Positions 9,890 through 20,596 are shown, counted from the stretch's first letter. The stretch is DNA of 64,000 bases from Myxococcota bacterium (GCA_029941885.1 JAPYTP010000005.1:1-64000); one strand, 5' to 3'. Numbers and translations: made by a program. Notes: generated by a model from the sequence alone, not told the origin.

Positions 9890-10804
9890 ATGGCCAGTGC
9901 TGAGATCCAGACCGTCGTCGACATGCTGCGCGCGAATCCGATGTTGACGGGCGACGTCCTCGAAATGCGAGCGGGGATGAACGCCGCGACCGCGGGTGCT
10001 CCTCCGCCGGAGGGCGCCACTATTCAAGTCGTCGACGCGGGGGGCGCCCCCGCCGAGTGGACGGATGCCGACGGAGTGAGCGGAGACGCCGCGATCGTGT
10101 ATCTCCATGGCGGCGGCTACACGATGGGGAGTCTCGATTCCCATCGAAATCTCGTGGCCGGACTCTCCCGCGCAGCGGGGATCCGCGCGCTCTCCGTCGA
10201 CTATGGGCTCGCGCCCGAGAATCCCTTCCCCAGAGCGGTCGAGGATGCCGTCCACGCCGTGCAGTACGTGCACGCGGAGGGAATCGCCCCGAACCGCATC
10301 ATCGTCGCTGGCGATTCGGCTGGCGGTGGCCTGACCGCAGCCACGCTCGTCGCGCTCCGTGACCGTGGCATCGCGTTGCCTGCCGCGGGTGTGCTGATCT
10401 CTCCCTGGCTCGACCTCACCCAATCCGGCGCGACGATGAAGAGTCATGCTGCGGCCGATCCGATGGTGTCGGATCAGCTGCTCGGGCAATGTGCTGCTGC
10501 CTACCTCGATGGACGGGATGCGAAGACGGCTCTCGCCTCACCGCTCTTCGCGGACCTCTCGGGACTGCCGCCGCTGCTGATTCACGTCGGAACGGCCGAG
10601 GTCCTGCTCGATGACGCTCGCCGGTTCGACCGCGCAGCCAGGAAAGCGGGCGTCGACTCGACTCTCGAGGAGTGGGGCGAGATGATTCACGTCTGGCACA
10701 CCTTCGCCGCGATGCTTCCGGAAGGACAGCAGGCAATCGACCGAATCGGTGCGTTCGCCAAGGAACGACTGGGCTCCGTCGATCCGCAACGACATCCCCG
10801 GTAG
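9890..10804 (+). CDS. Alpha/beta hydrolase (hormone-sensitive-lipase-like)
   Basis: VYLHGGGYTMGSLDSHR and VAGDSAGGGLTAA. Confidence 0.92.
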   Translation: MASAEIQTVVDMLRANPMLTGDVLEMRAGMNAATAGAPPPEGATIQVVDAGGAPAEWTDADGVSGDAAIVYLHGGGYTMGSLDSHRNLVAGLSRAAGIRALSVDYGLAPENPFPRAVEDAVHAVQYVHAEGIAPNRIIVAGDSAGGGLTAATLVALRDRGIALPAAGVLISPWLDLTQSGATMKSHAAADPMVSDQLLGQCAAAYLDGRDAKTALASPLFADLSGLPPLLIHVGTAEVLLDDARRFDRAARKAGVDSTLEEWGEMIHVWHTFAAMLPEGQQAIDRIGAFAKERLGSVDPQRHPR

Positions 10805-10814
10805 GAGTCCGCCC

Positions 10815-13010
10815 ATGAGCATCGAGACGAAGATCACATTCTGTCGCATCTGCGAAGCGACCTGCGGACTCGAAGTGGATGTCGAAGACAATCGCGTCGT
10901 CGAGATCCGACCGGACGAAAAACACGTCGTCAGCAAGGGGTATGCCTGCGTGAAGGGAACGCGCTGGGGCGCCACACAGCACAGTCCCGATCGTCTGCTC
11001 CACCCTATGAAACGGGTAGGCGCCCAATGGGAGAAGATCTCCTGGGATCGTGCGATCCGGGAGATCGCCGCCAAGATCAAGAGCCAGATCGACGAGCACG
11101 GTCCGAGCACCTTTTCTCATTTCGTCGGGTCCGCCGGTGGCGCGATCCTGATGTCGCCCATGTTTCGAGTCGCACTCTACGAGGCGCTCGGAACACGACG
11201 CATGTACGGAACCGGGACCTGCGACACGATGAACAAGTTCCGCGTGAACGGCGAGATGTATGGTGCCGCGATGCGACTCATGTATCCGGACGTGGACAAC
11301 ACCTCGTTCATGATGGTATTCGGGGGAAACCCCGCGGTTTCCGGAAACACCCTCTATCACCTTCCCAGACCTCAAGAACGGATGGCCGCCATCACCAAGC
11401 GGGGTGGACGAGTCATCTTCGTGAACCCGCGCCGAATTGAAACCGCCTCGGCGGGCGAACATCTATTCATCCGCCCGGACACCGACGTCTTCTTCCTCGC
11501 GGCCTTCCTGAACGAAACCATCCGCAATGGCCACGTCGACCGGGATCGCGTCGATCGGACCATGGTGGGCTTCGACACGCTGGCCAAGTCCGTCGAGGCC
11601 TGGACCCCCGAGCGTCAAGCCGAGGCGACGGGCGTCCCCGCCGAAACGCTCCGCGACCTCGTGCGGGCACATTCGAAAGCGAGTGCGCGAAGCCAACCCG
11701 GACCGGGCGGCGCCGCACTCTACATGGCAACAGGGGTCAATCAGGGTCGCAGCGGCTCGACCTGTTTCTGGCTGCTGGAAGCCATCAACGCCATCAGCGG
11801 CAATCTCGACCGCCGCGGTGGAACGCTGCTCGGGAGCGGTCTGATCGACATGGGCGAAGCGATGGGCGAGCTGGGACTCACCTACGATCGCGAAGACGGG
11901 CTCCCAACGGTCTCCGGAATTCAGCCCTCCGGCATGCTCGCCGACGATATATTGCGGAACGCACCAGGTCGTGTGACCGCCATGATCGTCGAGGCGAGCA
12001 ATCCCCTACTCGCATGCAGCAATCCAAATGGCCGCCTCGACGAAGCCTTCGAAAGCCTCGAACTCCTGGTGAGCATCGACCTCTTCCGAAACGAAGTCGG
12101 AAGCCTCGCCCACTATGTCCTGCCTGCGCAGACATGGATGGAGCGGCCGGAGATGCCCTATGCACTCCAGAGCTTCGCGGGCGCCTGTGCCACGCCCTAT
12201 CTCATCTACGCCGACCCCGTTCTCGAAGCGCCGCCGGACGTGCGCCCTGAGTGGTGGATCTACGTTCGGCTCGCGGACGAACTCGGTGTGACCCTTTTCG
12301 GCAAGAAGGTGTTGAGTGCGGCTGCAAAAATCTACGCACGGCTCTGTTTCACGAAGCTCGGGCGCTTCCTCCCAGGCCCCGAAAGGCTCCTCGATGGGAT
12401 GCTCAAGCGCGCGAATATGCCCGGGATCAAGGAGATGAACGAAAAGCATCGCCACGGGCTCTTGCTTCCGCCGAACGAGGGAGAGAACTTCCTCGGAACG
12501 AATCGCGTTCTCACCCGAAACAAGAAAGTGGACGTGGCCCCGGCGCCGATCGTCGTGGCGTTCGAGGAGTCCGTCGAACGCCTCTACCGGGAAGAGGTCG
12601 AGAATCGGGACCGACTGAAACTGATCGGCATGCGACAGATCAAGCGGATGAACACGGCTTCGTCGAACAGCGAAGTCCTCGTTTCGGAGAAGACGAACTT
12701 CGCCTACCTGAATCCCGAGGATGCGGAAAGAATCGGGGTCGCGAACGGCGAAACCGTAAACGTGCGATCGGAACACGGGCAGATCAGGATTCCCGTGCGG
12801 ATATCCGATGCGATGATGCCGCGCACGATCGCGATTCCCCAGTGTTGGGGCCATGCCAAAGCCGACGGCCTATCGCACGCCTCGACCCACCCCGGTGTGA
12901 ACTCCAATTTGTTGGCGGGTGATGGGCTCGCGAACATCGAGAGCCTCTCGGGAATGTCACACCTCTCGGGAATCCTGATCGACGTGGATCCCGTGCGCGG
13001 CGAGGCCTGA
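10815..13010 (+). CDS. Molybdopterin-dependent oxidoreductase with N-terminal 4Fe-4S site
   Basis: FCRICEATCGLEVDVEDNRVVEIRPDEKHVVSKGYACVKG; molydopterin dinucleotide-binding-type C-terminus NGETVNVRSEHGQIRIPVRIS. Confidence 0.92.
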   Translation: MSIETKITFCRICEATCGLEVDVEDNRVVEIRPDEKHVVSKGYACVKGTRWGATQHSPDRLLHPMKRVGAQWEKISWDRAIREIAAKIKSQIDEHGPSTFSHFVGSAGGAILMSPMFRVALYEALGTRRMYGTGTCDTMNKFRVNGEMYGAAMRLMYPDVDNTSFMMVFGGNPAVSGNTLYHLPRPQERMAAITKRGGRVIFVNPRRIETASAGEHLFIRPDTDVFFLAAFLNETIRNGHVDRDRVDRTMVGFDTLAKSVEAWTPERQAEATGVPAETLRDLVRAHSKASARSQPGPGGAALYMATGVNQGRSGSTCFWLLEAINAISGNLDRRGGTLLGSGLIDMGEAMGELGLTYDREDGLPTVSGIQPSGMLADDILRNAPGRVTAMIVEASNPLLACSNPNGRLDEAFESLELLVSIDLFRNEVGSLAHYVLPAQTWMERPEMPYALQSFAGACATPYLIYADPVLEAPPDVRPEWWIYVRLADELGVTLFGKKVLSAAAKIYARLCFTKLGRFLPGPERLLDGMLKRANMPGIKEMNEKHRHGLLLPPNEGENFLGTNRVLTRNKKVDVAPAPIVVAFEESVERLYREEVENRDRLKLIGMRQIKRMNTASSNSEVLVSEKTNFAYLNPEDAERIGVANGETVNVRSEHGQIRIPVRISDAMMPRTIAIPQCWGHAKADGLSHASTHPGVNSNLLAGDGLANIESLSGMSHLSGILIDVDPVRGEA

Positions 13011-13163
13011 ACTCGGCTTCCCGCCGCACGACATAGATCCAAAGGCCCACTGGATTGCAACCCGCGCTGTTTCAGAGATCAGGTGCCCGGATGAGCGACC
13101 CGAATAACGACAGGGAGCGAAGCCTTGAAGAATCCCAGCCGCCTTCTCCGTTCTCTCCGTCTC

Positions 13164-13181
13164 CATCGCCATCGCCATCGC
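13164..13181. repeat. (CATCGC)x3 hexamer microsatellite at a gene start
   Basis: ctccatcgccatcgccatcgcgcgatg immediately 5' of the ATG at 13185. Confidence 0.7.
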
Positions 13182-13184
13182 GCG

Positions 13185-15083
13185 ATGAATACCCTCATCC
13201 TGTTTGGGGCAGGTCTGGCGATTTTAGTCGCCGACCCGGCGAACGCCGACCGCGTCGCATGCGCGGATCGAACACCGGAGCGGCGCGCGCTCTTCGGCGA
13301 TCTCCATGTCCACACTTCGCTCTCCTCCGATGCATATGTCTTCGCCACCCGGACGCGGCCGGACGATGCCTATCGCTTCGCGAGCGGAGCAGGCCCTGCC
13401 CCGATGAGCGTGATTACACAGGGCGGGCTGGTCCAGTCGACGGCGCACATCCCTCGCCCGCTCGACTTCGCTGCCGTCACGGATCACGCCGAGATGATCG
13501 CGGGGCCCGCCATCTGCACCACGCCCGGGAATGCCGGATACGAGAGCGAAGTCTGCCAGCAGTTCCGCGCGCCCTTTAGACCCTTCGAGACCCTCGAAGA
13601 GGGCGTCGCGATCGTGGTCGCGCTACTCGGCGGCCTCGACAGCGAGGCGGTGTGCGGCAAAGGGGGTGTTCGAGGGGAGCGATGCCTAGAGGGAATGGCA
13701 ACGGCGTGGCAAGAGATCCAGGATTCGGCTGCCCGCTTCGATGCGCCTTGTGAATTCACGACCTTCGTGGCCTACGAGTACTCGTCGAATCCCGAGATGT
13801 CGAAGGTTCATCGCAATGTGATCTTTCGAAACGAGCACGTACCCGCCCTGCCCGTTTCGTCTCGACTCGTCCCTTCTGAAATCGGCCTCTGGAGAAGCCT
13901 AGCGGCGGATTGCGTCGGCGCGGAAACGGGCTGTGACGCGCTCACGATCCCGCATAACCCCAACCTGAGCAATGGCCGCGCCTTCACACTCGACTACGGC
14001 GGCGCCAGGAGCCTCGAAGAAGAACGCGACGTGGCCCGCCTTCGGAGCTCGATGGAACCGCTGGTGGAGATGTTCCAGATCAAGGGCGACTCCGAATGTC
14101 GCAACGGACTCGTCGGCGTGCTCGGCGATCCGGACGAACTCTGCGGCTTCGAGAAATACCGGACTCCCCCACAGACTGGGGTGGAAGATTGCGGGGAAGG
14201 TGTCGGGGGCGGCGCACTGCTCGGTCGGGGCTGTTTCACTCGCAGGGATTTCGCACGCTATGCGATCGCACGTGGACTCACCGAGGACGAGCGTCTCGGC
14301 GTGAACCCGTTCAAGGTCGGTTTCATCGGCAGTACCGATACGCACCAGGGCCTCCCCGGAGACACCGAGGACTGGATCCGCGACGGGGTCCAACGACCGC
14401 AGCGGACCAACAGCTTCGGCGCCGACAATCCGGGTGGGCTCGCGGCGGTCTGGGCCGAGGAGAATACCCGCGAGTCGATCTTCCGGGCCCTGCGGCGTCG
14501 AGAGGCCTTCGCGACGAGCGGCCCTCGAATGCGCCTGCGACTCTTCGCTGGCTGGGACCTGCCAGAGGATCTCTGCACTGCCCCGGATCTCGCGGCGCGC
14601 GCCTACGCGAGCGGGGTGCCGATGGGCTCGGACCTCGCGGGGCACCGCTCCCCTGCAAGCGAGCGCGGCGGACCGACCTTCGTCGCCTCCGCCCTGGCCG
14701 ATCCCGGTCTTGCGGGCCATCCCGGGGGCCTGTTGCAACGACTACAGATCATCAAGGTGACCTCCGATGCAGACGGCAACGCGATCCAGCACATCGTCGA
14801 CATCGCGGGAGGAAACACGGACGCCTTCGTCGAGCCGGCCACCTGCGAGCCGCGCGGGGCCGGAGCCGCCTCCCTCTGCGCGACCTGGACGGACCCGAAC
14901 TTCGATCCGTCGGCGGGCGCGGCCTACTACGCCCGCGTCATCGAGAACCCCAGCTGCCGCTCGTATACTCGGGCGTGTCTGAATCTCGAGGGACCCGACC
15001 GCCCACGTGCCTGCGACGACGAGTCGATCCGCCGCTACGCCCAGGAACGTGCCTGGTCTTCTCCGATCTGGTACACGCCGTGA
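13185..15083 (+). CDS. DUF3604-type exported protein
   Basis: Signal-like MNTLILFGAGLAILVADPANA; RRALFGDLHVHTSLSSDAY, GSTDTHQGLPGDTEDW. Confidence 0.85.
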   Translation: MNTLILFGAGLAILVADPANADRVACADRTPERRALFGDLHVHTSLSSDAYVFATRTRPDDAYRFASGAGPAPMSVITQGGLVQSTAHIPRPLDFAAVTDHAEMIAGPAICTTPGNAGYESEVCQQFRAPFRPFETLEEGVAIVVALLGGLDSEAVCGKGGVRGERCLEGMATAWQEIQDSAARFDAPCEFTTFVAYEYSSNPEMSKVHRNVIFRNEHVPALPVSSRLVPSEIGLWRSLAADCVGAETGCDALTIPHNPNLSNGRAFTLDYGGARSLEEERDVARLRSSMEPLVEMFQIKGDSECRNGLVGVLGDPDELCGFEKYRTPPQTGVEDCGEGVGGGALLGRGCFTRRDFARYAIARGLTEDERLGVNPFKVGFIGSTDTHQGLPGDTEDWIRDGVQRPQRTNSFGADNPGGLAAVWAEENTRESIFRALRRREAFATSGPRMRLRLFAGWDLPEDLCTAPDLAARAYASGVPMGSDLAGHRSPASERGGPTFVASALADPGLAGHPGGLLQRLQIIKVTSDADGNAIQHIVDIAGGNTDAFVEPATCEPRGAGAASLCATWTDPNFDPSAGAAYYARVIENPSCRSYTRACLNLEGPDRPRACDDESIRRYAQERAWSSPIWYTP

Positions 15084-15149
15084 TCGGTCCGATTCCACGG
15101 GGGGCGTCCATGTGCGTCGGATGGGCATCGCATGGGCGAGTCCGGCGAA

Positions 15150-16694
15150 CTAAGGCGCACCCAGCCTGTCGATCTGTTCGATCATCTCGCGGGCAGAGTC
15201 TCGAAGCAACGTCGAGTGACTCCGCGACAACACATTCTGCGCGCCGGAAAGCGCGGAATTCGGTCTCCCGAGCTCCATCTGGACTCGCGCGAGCCAGAGT
15301 TCCAGCTCGAGGGAGCCCGGGCTCTGACGAAGAGCCGTCTCGAACCAATCTCGCGCCCGAATCAGTTCGGTCCCAGAGACCAGATAGCAGAGCCCGAGCC
15401 CCATCTGCGCCTCGAGCCGTCCCGGTTGGAGTACAAGACTCCGTTCGAAGAATCTTCGAGCCGAGAGCAGGTATTCGGTCCTCTTCTGTCCCACAGGCAA
15501 TTTCGCAGCCGTCAGGCTGAGCGCCCGGCCGAGGCGACTCGCCGCGACCGCATCCGAATCTGCAGATCCTACGACTCGAGACACGCGTGCTTCGATTCGG
15601 TCAAGACGCCCCGCGACCGCGTCCGCCAGCGCGAGACCGGCAAGAGACGGGGGGTAGTCCGGGCGATCGCGAAGCGCGTGCTCGAAATACTGCTGCGCGA
15701 GGCCGGGTCGCTCGAGGGCGAGCGCGAGTTCTCCCATGCGATCGCGGGCCACTACGGGCGGGACGGGTTCGAGCTCGAGATTGGCGAGACTGAGGCCACC
15801 GAGCTGCAATCGGTCGACGCGGTGTCGATCCCGTTCGAGGTGCGTGTAGATCCGCTCGGTCAAGACGGGCCCACTGCCGAGGGCTTCGACCGCCTTCTCG
15901 AGCCGGCCGGGCTCGCCCAACACGGATGCGGAGAGCACGGCATCGAGGGCCGCCCTCCCTTCGCGTTTCTGCGTCGAATCGAAGAGCAGCGTATGCACGA
16001 TCGCCCAGGTGCTCGCCTCGAAGCGGGTGCGAGCGGAAGCCGAGGCCGTTGCAAGGTGACGACGCACCATCGCCGTCGTCAGGTCCTGATGCCGCCAATC
16101 GAGCAAGAGTCGGCGGTGCTCGGCATGACTCCGACCGACGAGCGCAACGTCTCCGGACTGTTCGATCGTCGCCGCGAGCTGCGCGTGCCCCTCCTCGTAC
16201 CAGAGCGGAAGTTTCAGCCCCGAGAGGTCGCGCAGAATTCGGTGTGCGTAGCGATGGCGCAGATCCGAATCGACGCGCTCACGGAAATCTCCGATGGCGC
16301 GAATCATCAAGATGGGTCCATCGATCGTGGGAACCAACGACGCAGCGGCTCCCCGCTCCGAAAAGGGCCGTGACATACTCCGACCGTCGAAGGCGATGAC
16401 CTGGGTCGGGCGCATCGACTTCACGTCGAGGCTCATCCCGAGGGAGCTGATCACCGCGGCATGGAAGACCTCGAGATCCCGTACGAGTGCGCGCGTCGAC
16501 CGGTCACCAAAGCTGCTGATCACATGAAAATGGGGGCTGCGGACCTCCACGAAGGTCTGATTGAACGGAGAGCTGCTCGCGCAACCGAACTGCCCGCCCA
16601 GGATCATCGCCAGCCACAGACCGACGATCCTCTTCCCGACAGAATCCGGCGTCGTCCGACCCGACGCGTTGGCGCTAGCTGTCGATGCGAGCAA
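15150..16694 (-). CDS. Exported TPR-repeat protein with HExxH-like EEGHAQ segment
   Basis: N-terminal hydrophobic segment ending in Cys, LPLWYEEGHAQLAA, C-terminal TPR-like repeats. Confidence 0.65.
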   Translation of the reverse strand: MLASTASANASGRTTPDSVGKRIVGLWLAMILGGQFGCASSSPFNQTFVEVRSPHFHVISSFGDRSTRALVRDLEVFHAAVISSLGMSLDVKSMRPTQVIAFDGRSMSRPFSERGAAASLVPTIDGPILMIRAIGDFRERVDSDLRHRYAHRILRDLSGLKLPLWYEEGHAQLAATIEQSGDVALVGRSHAEHRRLLLDWRHQDLTTAMVRRHLATASASARTRFEASTWAIVHTLLFDSTQKREGRAALDAVLSASVLGEPGRLEKAVEALGSGPVLTERIYTHLERDRHRVDRLQLGGLSLANLELEPVPPVVARDRMGELALALERPGLAQQYFEHALRDRPDYPPSLAGLALADAVAGRLDRIEARVSRVVGSADSDAVAASRLGRALSLTAAKLPVGQKRTEYLLSARRFFERSLVLQPGRLEAQMGLGLCYLVSGTELIRARDWFETALRQSPGSLELELWLARVQMELGRPNSALSGAQNVLSRSHSTLLRDSAREMIEQIDRLGAP

Positions 16695-17730
16695 CGATTC
16701 GCCCCATCACGCGGCGCTCGGCCACATCACGCAAGGTTTCCGGAATCTCATCGAAGCCGACGACCTTCGAAACCGGGGTGCGATAGAGGCCCCGATCGAT
16801 CAGGTCGAGCACGTACGCGTGTGCCTCATCCTCGTTCCGCGGCATCTGTTCCTTCGAATAGCCAGATCCCACACAGCACCCGATAAGTGTCCAGTTCTGC
16901 AGATAGAACTCGTTCGGATGCACCGGAATCAACCCTCCGGCATGCCCAGCCATGATGTGTCTCCCCTCGACCCGCAGCAGCGATCGAGCGCGCTGGCCGG
17001 CCTCGCCCTGGACGAAGTCGACGATCGCATCGATCGCGTTGGGACCCACCTCACGAATCACGGCCGCTACGAAATCCTCGGCGCCGTGGTCGATCACGAT
17101 GTCGACGCCGAGCTTGCGGACGAATTCGACCTTCTCCGCCCCCCCCGCGACGGCGACCACGCGCGCCCCTTCCGCCAGGCAGATCTGGACCGCAGAGGAA
17201 GGCACGCCCCCCGCAGCACCGAGAACCAGTACCGTTTCCCCCTCCTTCACCTGACCGCGGCGAATCACGACGTGATGTGCGGTATGCGAGGGGATCAGGA
17301 AGGCAGCGGCTTCTTCGTCGCTGAACGACTCCGGCGCCTCATACATCATGGGCGGCATGACGACGCAACGCTCGGCAAAGCTGCCGTAGGGCTGCGGCGT
17401 GAAGGCGACGACGCGCTTGCCTACGAAATGCTGGAGGCCCGGGGTCGCCTCTTCGACGATGCCGACGGCTTCCTGTCCTGAAACATAGGGTCGCAGCATG
17501 GGAACTGGATACTGACCCGTCGCCATCGTAACGTCCGGCTTGGCCAGCCCCGCGCAGACGACCCGCATGAACGCGTATTCTCGAGCGGGCTCCTCGCCGT
17601 CTCGCAGCGGGCGAAGGCCCTCGAGGTCGATGCAATAGCCGGACATCGCGTCGTGCGTCGGCTCGGGAAAATCCTCCCTCTCGAACACCTCGTGAGGAAG
17701 TCCCTCGCCTCGGACGACCCAGGCTTTCAC
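16675..17730 (-). CDS. Zinc-type alcohol dehydrogenase-like / NADPH:quinone oxidoreductase
   Basis: VLVLGAAGGVPSSAVQICLAEGARVVAVAG; likely GTG start (VKAWVVRGEG). Confidence 0.85.
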   Translation of the reverse strand: MKAWVVRGEGLPHEVFEREDFPEPTHDAMSGYCIDLEGLRPLRDGEEPAREYAFMRVVCAGLAKPDVTMATGQYPVPMLRPYVSGQEAVGIVEEATPGLQHFVGKRVVAFTPQPYGSFAERCVVMPPMMYEAPESFSDEEAAAFLIPSHTAHHVVIRRGQVKEGETVLVLGAAGGVPSSAVQICLAEGARVVAVAGGAEKVEFVRKLGVDIVIDHGAEDFVAAVIREVGPNAIDAIVDFVQGEAGQRARSLLRVEGRHIMAGHAGGLIPVHPNEFYLQNWTLIGCCVGSGYSKEQMPRNEDEAHAYVLDLIDRGLYRTPVSKVVGFDEIPETLRDVAERRVMGRIVARIDS

Positions 17731-18057
17731 GATCCTTCCGTCCCTTCGGCGCTGCGGACAATCCGGTCTGTGCTGCAATAGAGCCAGGGCATCCGTCGTC
17801 CTCTCCGTACCGAACCCGTTCGGCGGCGAGTCGACACTACCAGGGTGCGGGGCGGAAGAGAATGGTGAAAGGATCCCGACCGAGATCGGCGGCACGTGAT
17901 TCTCCCCTCTGAGATTCGCCTCCCCGGAGGCCGCGGACCCGTGTATGGTTGGCGGTCCACGTCGCCATGCGGATTCGCAATCCGATCGAGGTGGTCACGA
18001 GCGATGCGGACCCGGGCCCGTAGCGAGACCCGGAACAAGGACCAGGGAGGCAGAAGC

Positions 18058-19218
18058 ATGAATGGACAGGCGGTCGTGGTCGGAGTCGGAGAATCCGAGT
18101 ACTACAAGCGCGGGGGATCTCCCGAAACGGAATTCCAGCTCGCGATCAAGGCCATCACCCGCGCAGCAGAGGACGCGGGACTCGAGCTCTCCCAGCTCGA
18201 CGGATTGATCTCCTACATGGACACGCGCAATGACCCCCTGCGCCTCTCGACGGCGCTCGGCATGCATGATCTCAAGTGGTCGGTGACGCCTTGGGCCGGT
18301 GGCGGCAACAACTCATCGGCCGCGGTCCAACTCGCCGATGCGGCCGTCTCTGGTGGCTATGCGGACTACGTCGTCGCCTTCCGATCGCTCGCCCAGGGAC
18401 AGTTCTACCGCCTCGGGTCCTCTTTCTCGGGAATGAGTGGTGCCGCGGGTGAGTACGCATGGCGCCATAGCTACGGATTGATTTCCCCTGCACAAGAGTG
18501 CGCGCTCCATACCAAGCGCTTCATGCACGACCACGGGATTTCCCAGGAGGCCCTCTGCGACGTCTCGCTCGCGTGTTATGCGAACGCGCAACTGAACCCG
18601 AGAGCAGTTCGCTACGGATCCCCGCTCACTCGCGAGGACTACCACGCCTCGAGGTGGATCGTAGAACCCTTCCACCTCTTCGACTGCTGTCCGGAGAACG
18701 ACGGCGCCGCCGCGATCATCATGACGACACCGGAACGTGCCAGGGACCTGAAGGGAAAGCCAGTTCCTGTCGTAGCGACTTCACAGGGAATCGGCCCGAA
18801 CATCGGAACACCCTCGTTCCAGGGCAAATGGTTCCCAGGCATGTTCTACGAGAAGGTCGGCGAGACACTCTGGAATCGTGCCGGCGTACGGCCGACGGAC
18901 GTCGACGTTTTGCAACTCTACGAGAACTTCACGGGACCGGTCATCATGGCGCTCTGCGAACTCGGCTACTGCAAACCCGATGAAGTCGAGGAGTTCGTTT
19001 CGAATGATGCACTCGTAGGGCCCAAGGCAAGGATTCCCTTCAACACGAGTGGCGGCAATATCGGAGAGGCCTATATCCACGGGTTCGAGATGGTGAACGA
19101 AGCCGTGCGCCAAATCAGAGGCGACTCGACCTGTCAGGTCGACAACGTGGAATTGTCGCTTGCGGTCGGCGGTCCGGGCTATTCGCCGGGAAGCGCCGTC
19201 CTCTTCGGACAGCCCTAA
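18058..19218 (+). CDS. Thiolase-family protein (SCP2/Ltp-like)
   Basis: VVVGVGESEYYKRGGSPETEFQLAIKAITRAAEDAG; C-terminal NTSGGNIGEAYIHGFEMVNEAVRQIRG, VGGPGYSPGSAVLFG. Confidence 0.88.
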   Translation: MNGQAVVVGVGESEYYKRGGSPETEFQLAIKAITRAAEDAGLELSQLDGLISYMDTRNDPLRLSTALGMHDLKWSVTPWAGGGNNSSAAVQLADAAVSGGYADYVVAFRSLAQGQFYRLGSSFSGMSGAAGEYAWRHSYGLISPAQECALHTKRFMHDHGISQEALCDVSLACYANAQLNPRAVRYGSPLTREDYHASRWIVEPFHLFDCCPENDGAAAIIMTTPERARDLKGKPVPVVATSQGIGPNIGTPSFQGKWFPGMFYEKVGETLWNRAGVRPTDVDVLQLYENFTGPVIMALCELGYCKPDEVEEFVSNDALVGPKARIPFNTSGGNIGEAYIHGFEMVNEAVRQIRGDSTCQVDNVELSLAVGGPGYSPGSAVLFGQP

Positions 19219-19297
19219 CGCGCCCTGCGACGAGACAAAAAGACGAACCCCGACAAGAAAGGGACGGGCGATCGGCCGCGTCCATGAGGATGATGAA

Positions 19298-19726
19298 ATG
19301 GCAAGGCACCTTGGTGACGACTACCTACTGCCGGTGCTCGACCCCGACAACACTCCGTGGTTTACCTCGGGTCGCCTGCAGGTCCAGTTCTGTAGCGATT
19401 GCAATGCGGCGCAGCATCCACCCGAAGACGTCTGCGTGAGCTGTCGAAGTACCCATCTCGAGTTTCGCGAGATGCCGGGCGAAGGCACGGTCGAGAGCGC
19501 GGTCGCCGTCCATTTTCCGGTCCACCCGCTGCTCAAGGATCGCGTACCCTACAACGTCGCTGTCATTTCGATCGACGGCGCACCCGGTTGCAACGCGATC
19601 GGGAACGTGACGAACAAGGGTGCCGGCGACGTGGAAATCGGACAGCGGGTCCGAGCGATCTTCGAAGAAGCCACCGATCCGAATACCGGCGAAAAGCTGC
19701 TCATTCCCAATTGGGTGGCGATCTAA
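19298..19726 (+). CDS. Zn-ribbon/OB-fold (DUF35-type) protein
   Basis: CSDCNAAQHPPEDVCVSC zinc ribbon followed by OB-fold-like domain; directly downstream of the thiolase. Confidence 0.9.
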   Translation: MARHLGDDYLLPVLDPDNTPWFTSGRLQVQFCSDCNAAQHPPEDVCVSCRSTHLEFREMPGEGTVESAVAVHFPVHPLLKDRVPYNVAVISIDGAPGCNAIGNVTNKGAGDVEIGQRVRAIFEEATDPNTGEKLLIPNWVAI

Positions 19727-19771
19727 CGGGCCGCTCGGCGGCTGACCGATCGACATCGAGGAGGAGACACG

Positions 19772-20596
19772 ATGGACAATTTCACGGACAAGATCGCGGT
19801 CGTGACCGGCGGTGCCAGCGGAATCGGTCTGGGAATCGCACGCGCGCTCGCGGCAGCGGGCGCCCATATCGTCGTCGCTGACATCGACGAGGATGCGGCC
19901 AAAAAATCTGCGGAAGATCTCCGAGGACGTGGCGTGCGTAGTATCGCCGTTCGGACCGACGTCCGGGAGGACGATTCCGTCGCATCCCTCTTCGACGCCG
20001 CGCAGAGCGAATTTGGCGGGATCGACCTGCTTTTCAACAATGCGGGCGTCTATCTCGGCGGCGAGATGAGGGACTGCACCGAGGACGACTGGCGGTTCGT
20101 GCTCGATGTGAATCTCGACGGCGTCTTCCGAATTGGCCAGAAGATCGCGGCCTTCCTACGCGAACAGAACCTTCGTGAGGAGGGACGAGGAGGCTATGTC
20201 GTCAACACCGCCTCGATCGGTGGTTTCATGTCTCATGGAGGCGGAGTGGCCTACGCGGCCAGTAAATACGGCGTCGTGGCCTACAGCGAGGCGATGCGCA
20301 TGGACCTCGAGGCGGACGGCATCGGGGTCTCGACCCTGTGTCCCGGCCCCATCGACACCAACCTTCCCGCATCCGACCGCCTTCGGAGCGATCACGAAAA
20401 GACCGGTGGAGTGTCCGAGGCGCTCTCGCCGTTCATTCGAGGCGGGATGAAGCCCGACGACATCGGCCCGATCGTGCTCTCCGGAATCCGCCGCAACCTT
20501 CCCTATATCTTCACCCATGATGATATGCGGGAGAGCTTCCAGGCACGCTTCGACAGCGTGATGGACTGCATCGATCGGATCGGAGAGCCGTCCTAG
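19772..20596 (+). CDS. SDR family oxidoreductase
   Basis: KIAVVTGGASGIGLGIARA, NNAGVY, YAASKYG. Confidence 0.92.
   Translation: MDNFTDKIAVVTGGASGIGLGIARALAAAGAHIVVADIDEDAAKKSAEDLRGRGVRSIAVRTDVREDDSVASLFDAAQSEFGGIDLLFNNAGVYLGGEMRDCTEDDWRFVLDVNLDGVFRIGQKIAAFLREQNLREEGRGGYVVNTASIGGFMSHGGGVAYAASKYGVVAYSEAMRMDLEADGIGVSTLCPGPIDTNLPASDRLRSDHEKTGGVSEALSPFIRGGMKPDDIGPIVLSGIRRNLPYIFTHDDMRESFQARFDSVMDCIDRIGEPS

Noticed and set aside
14096-15520. 474-aa plus-strand ORF
   Set aside because: Alternative frame inside the DUF3604 gene, Arg-rich, no domain.
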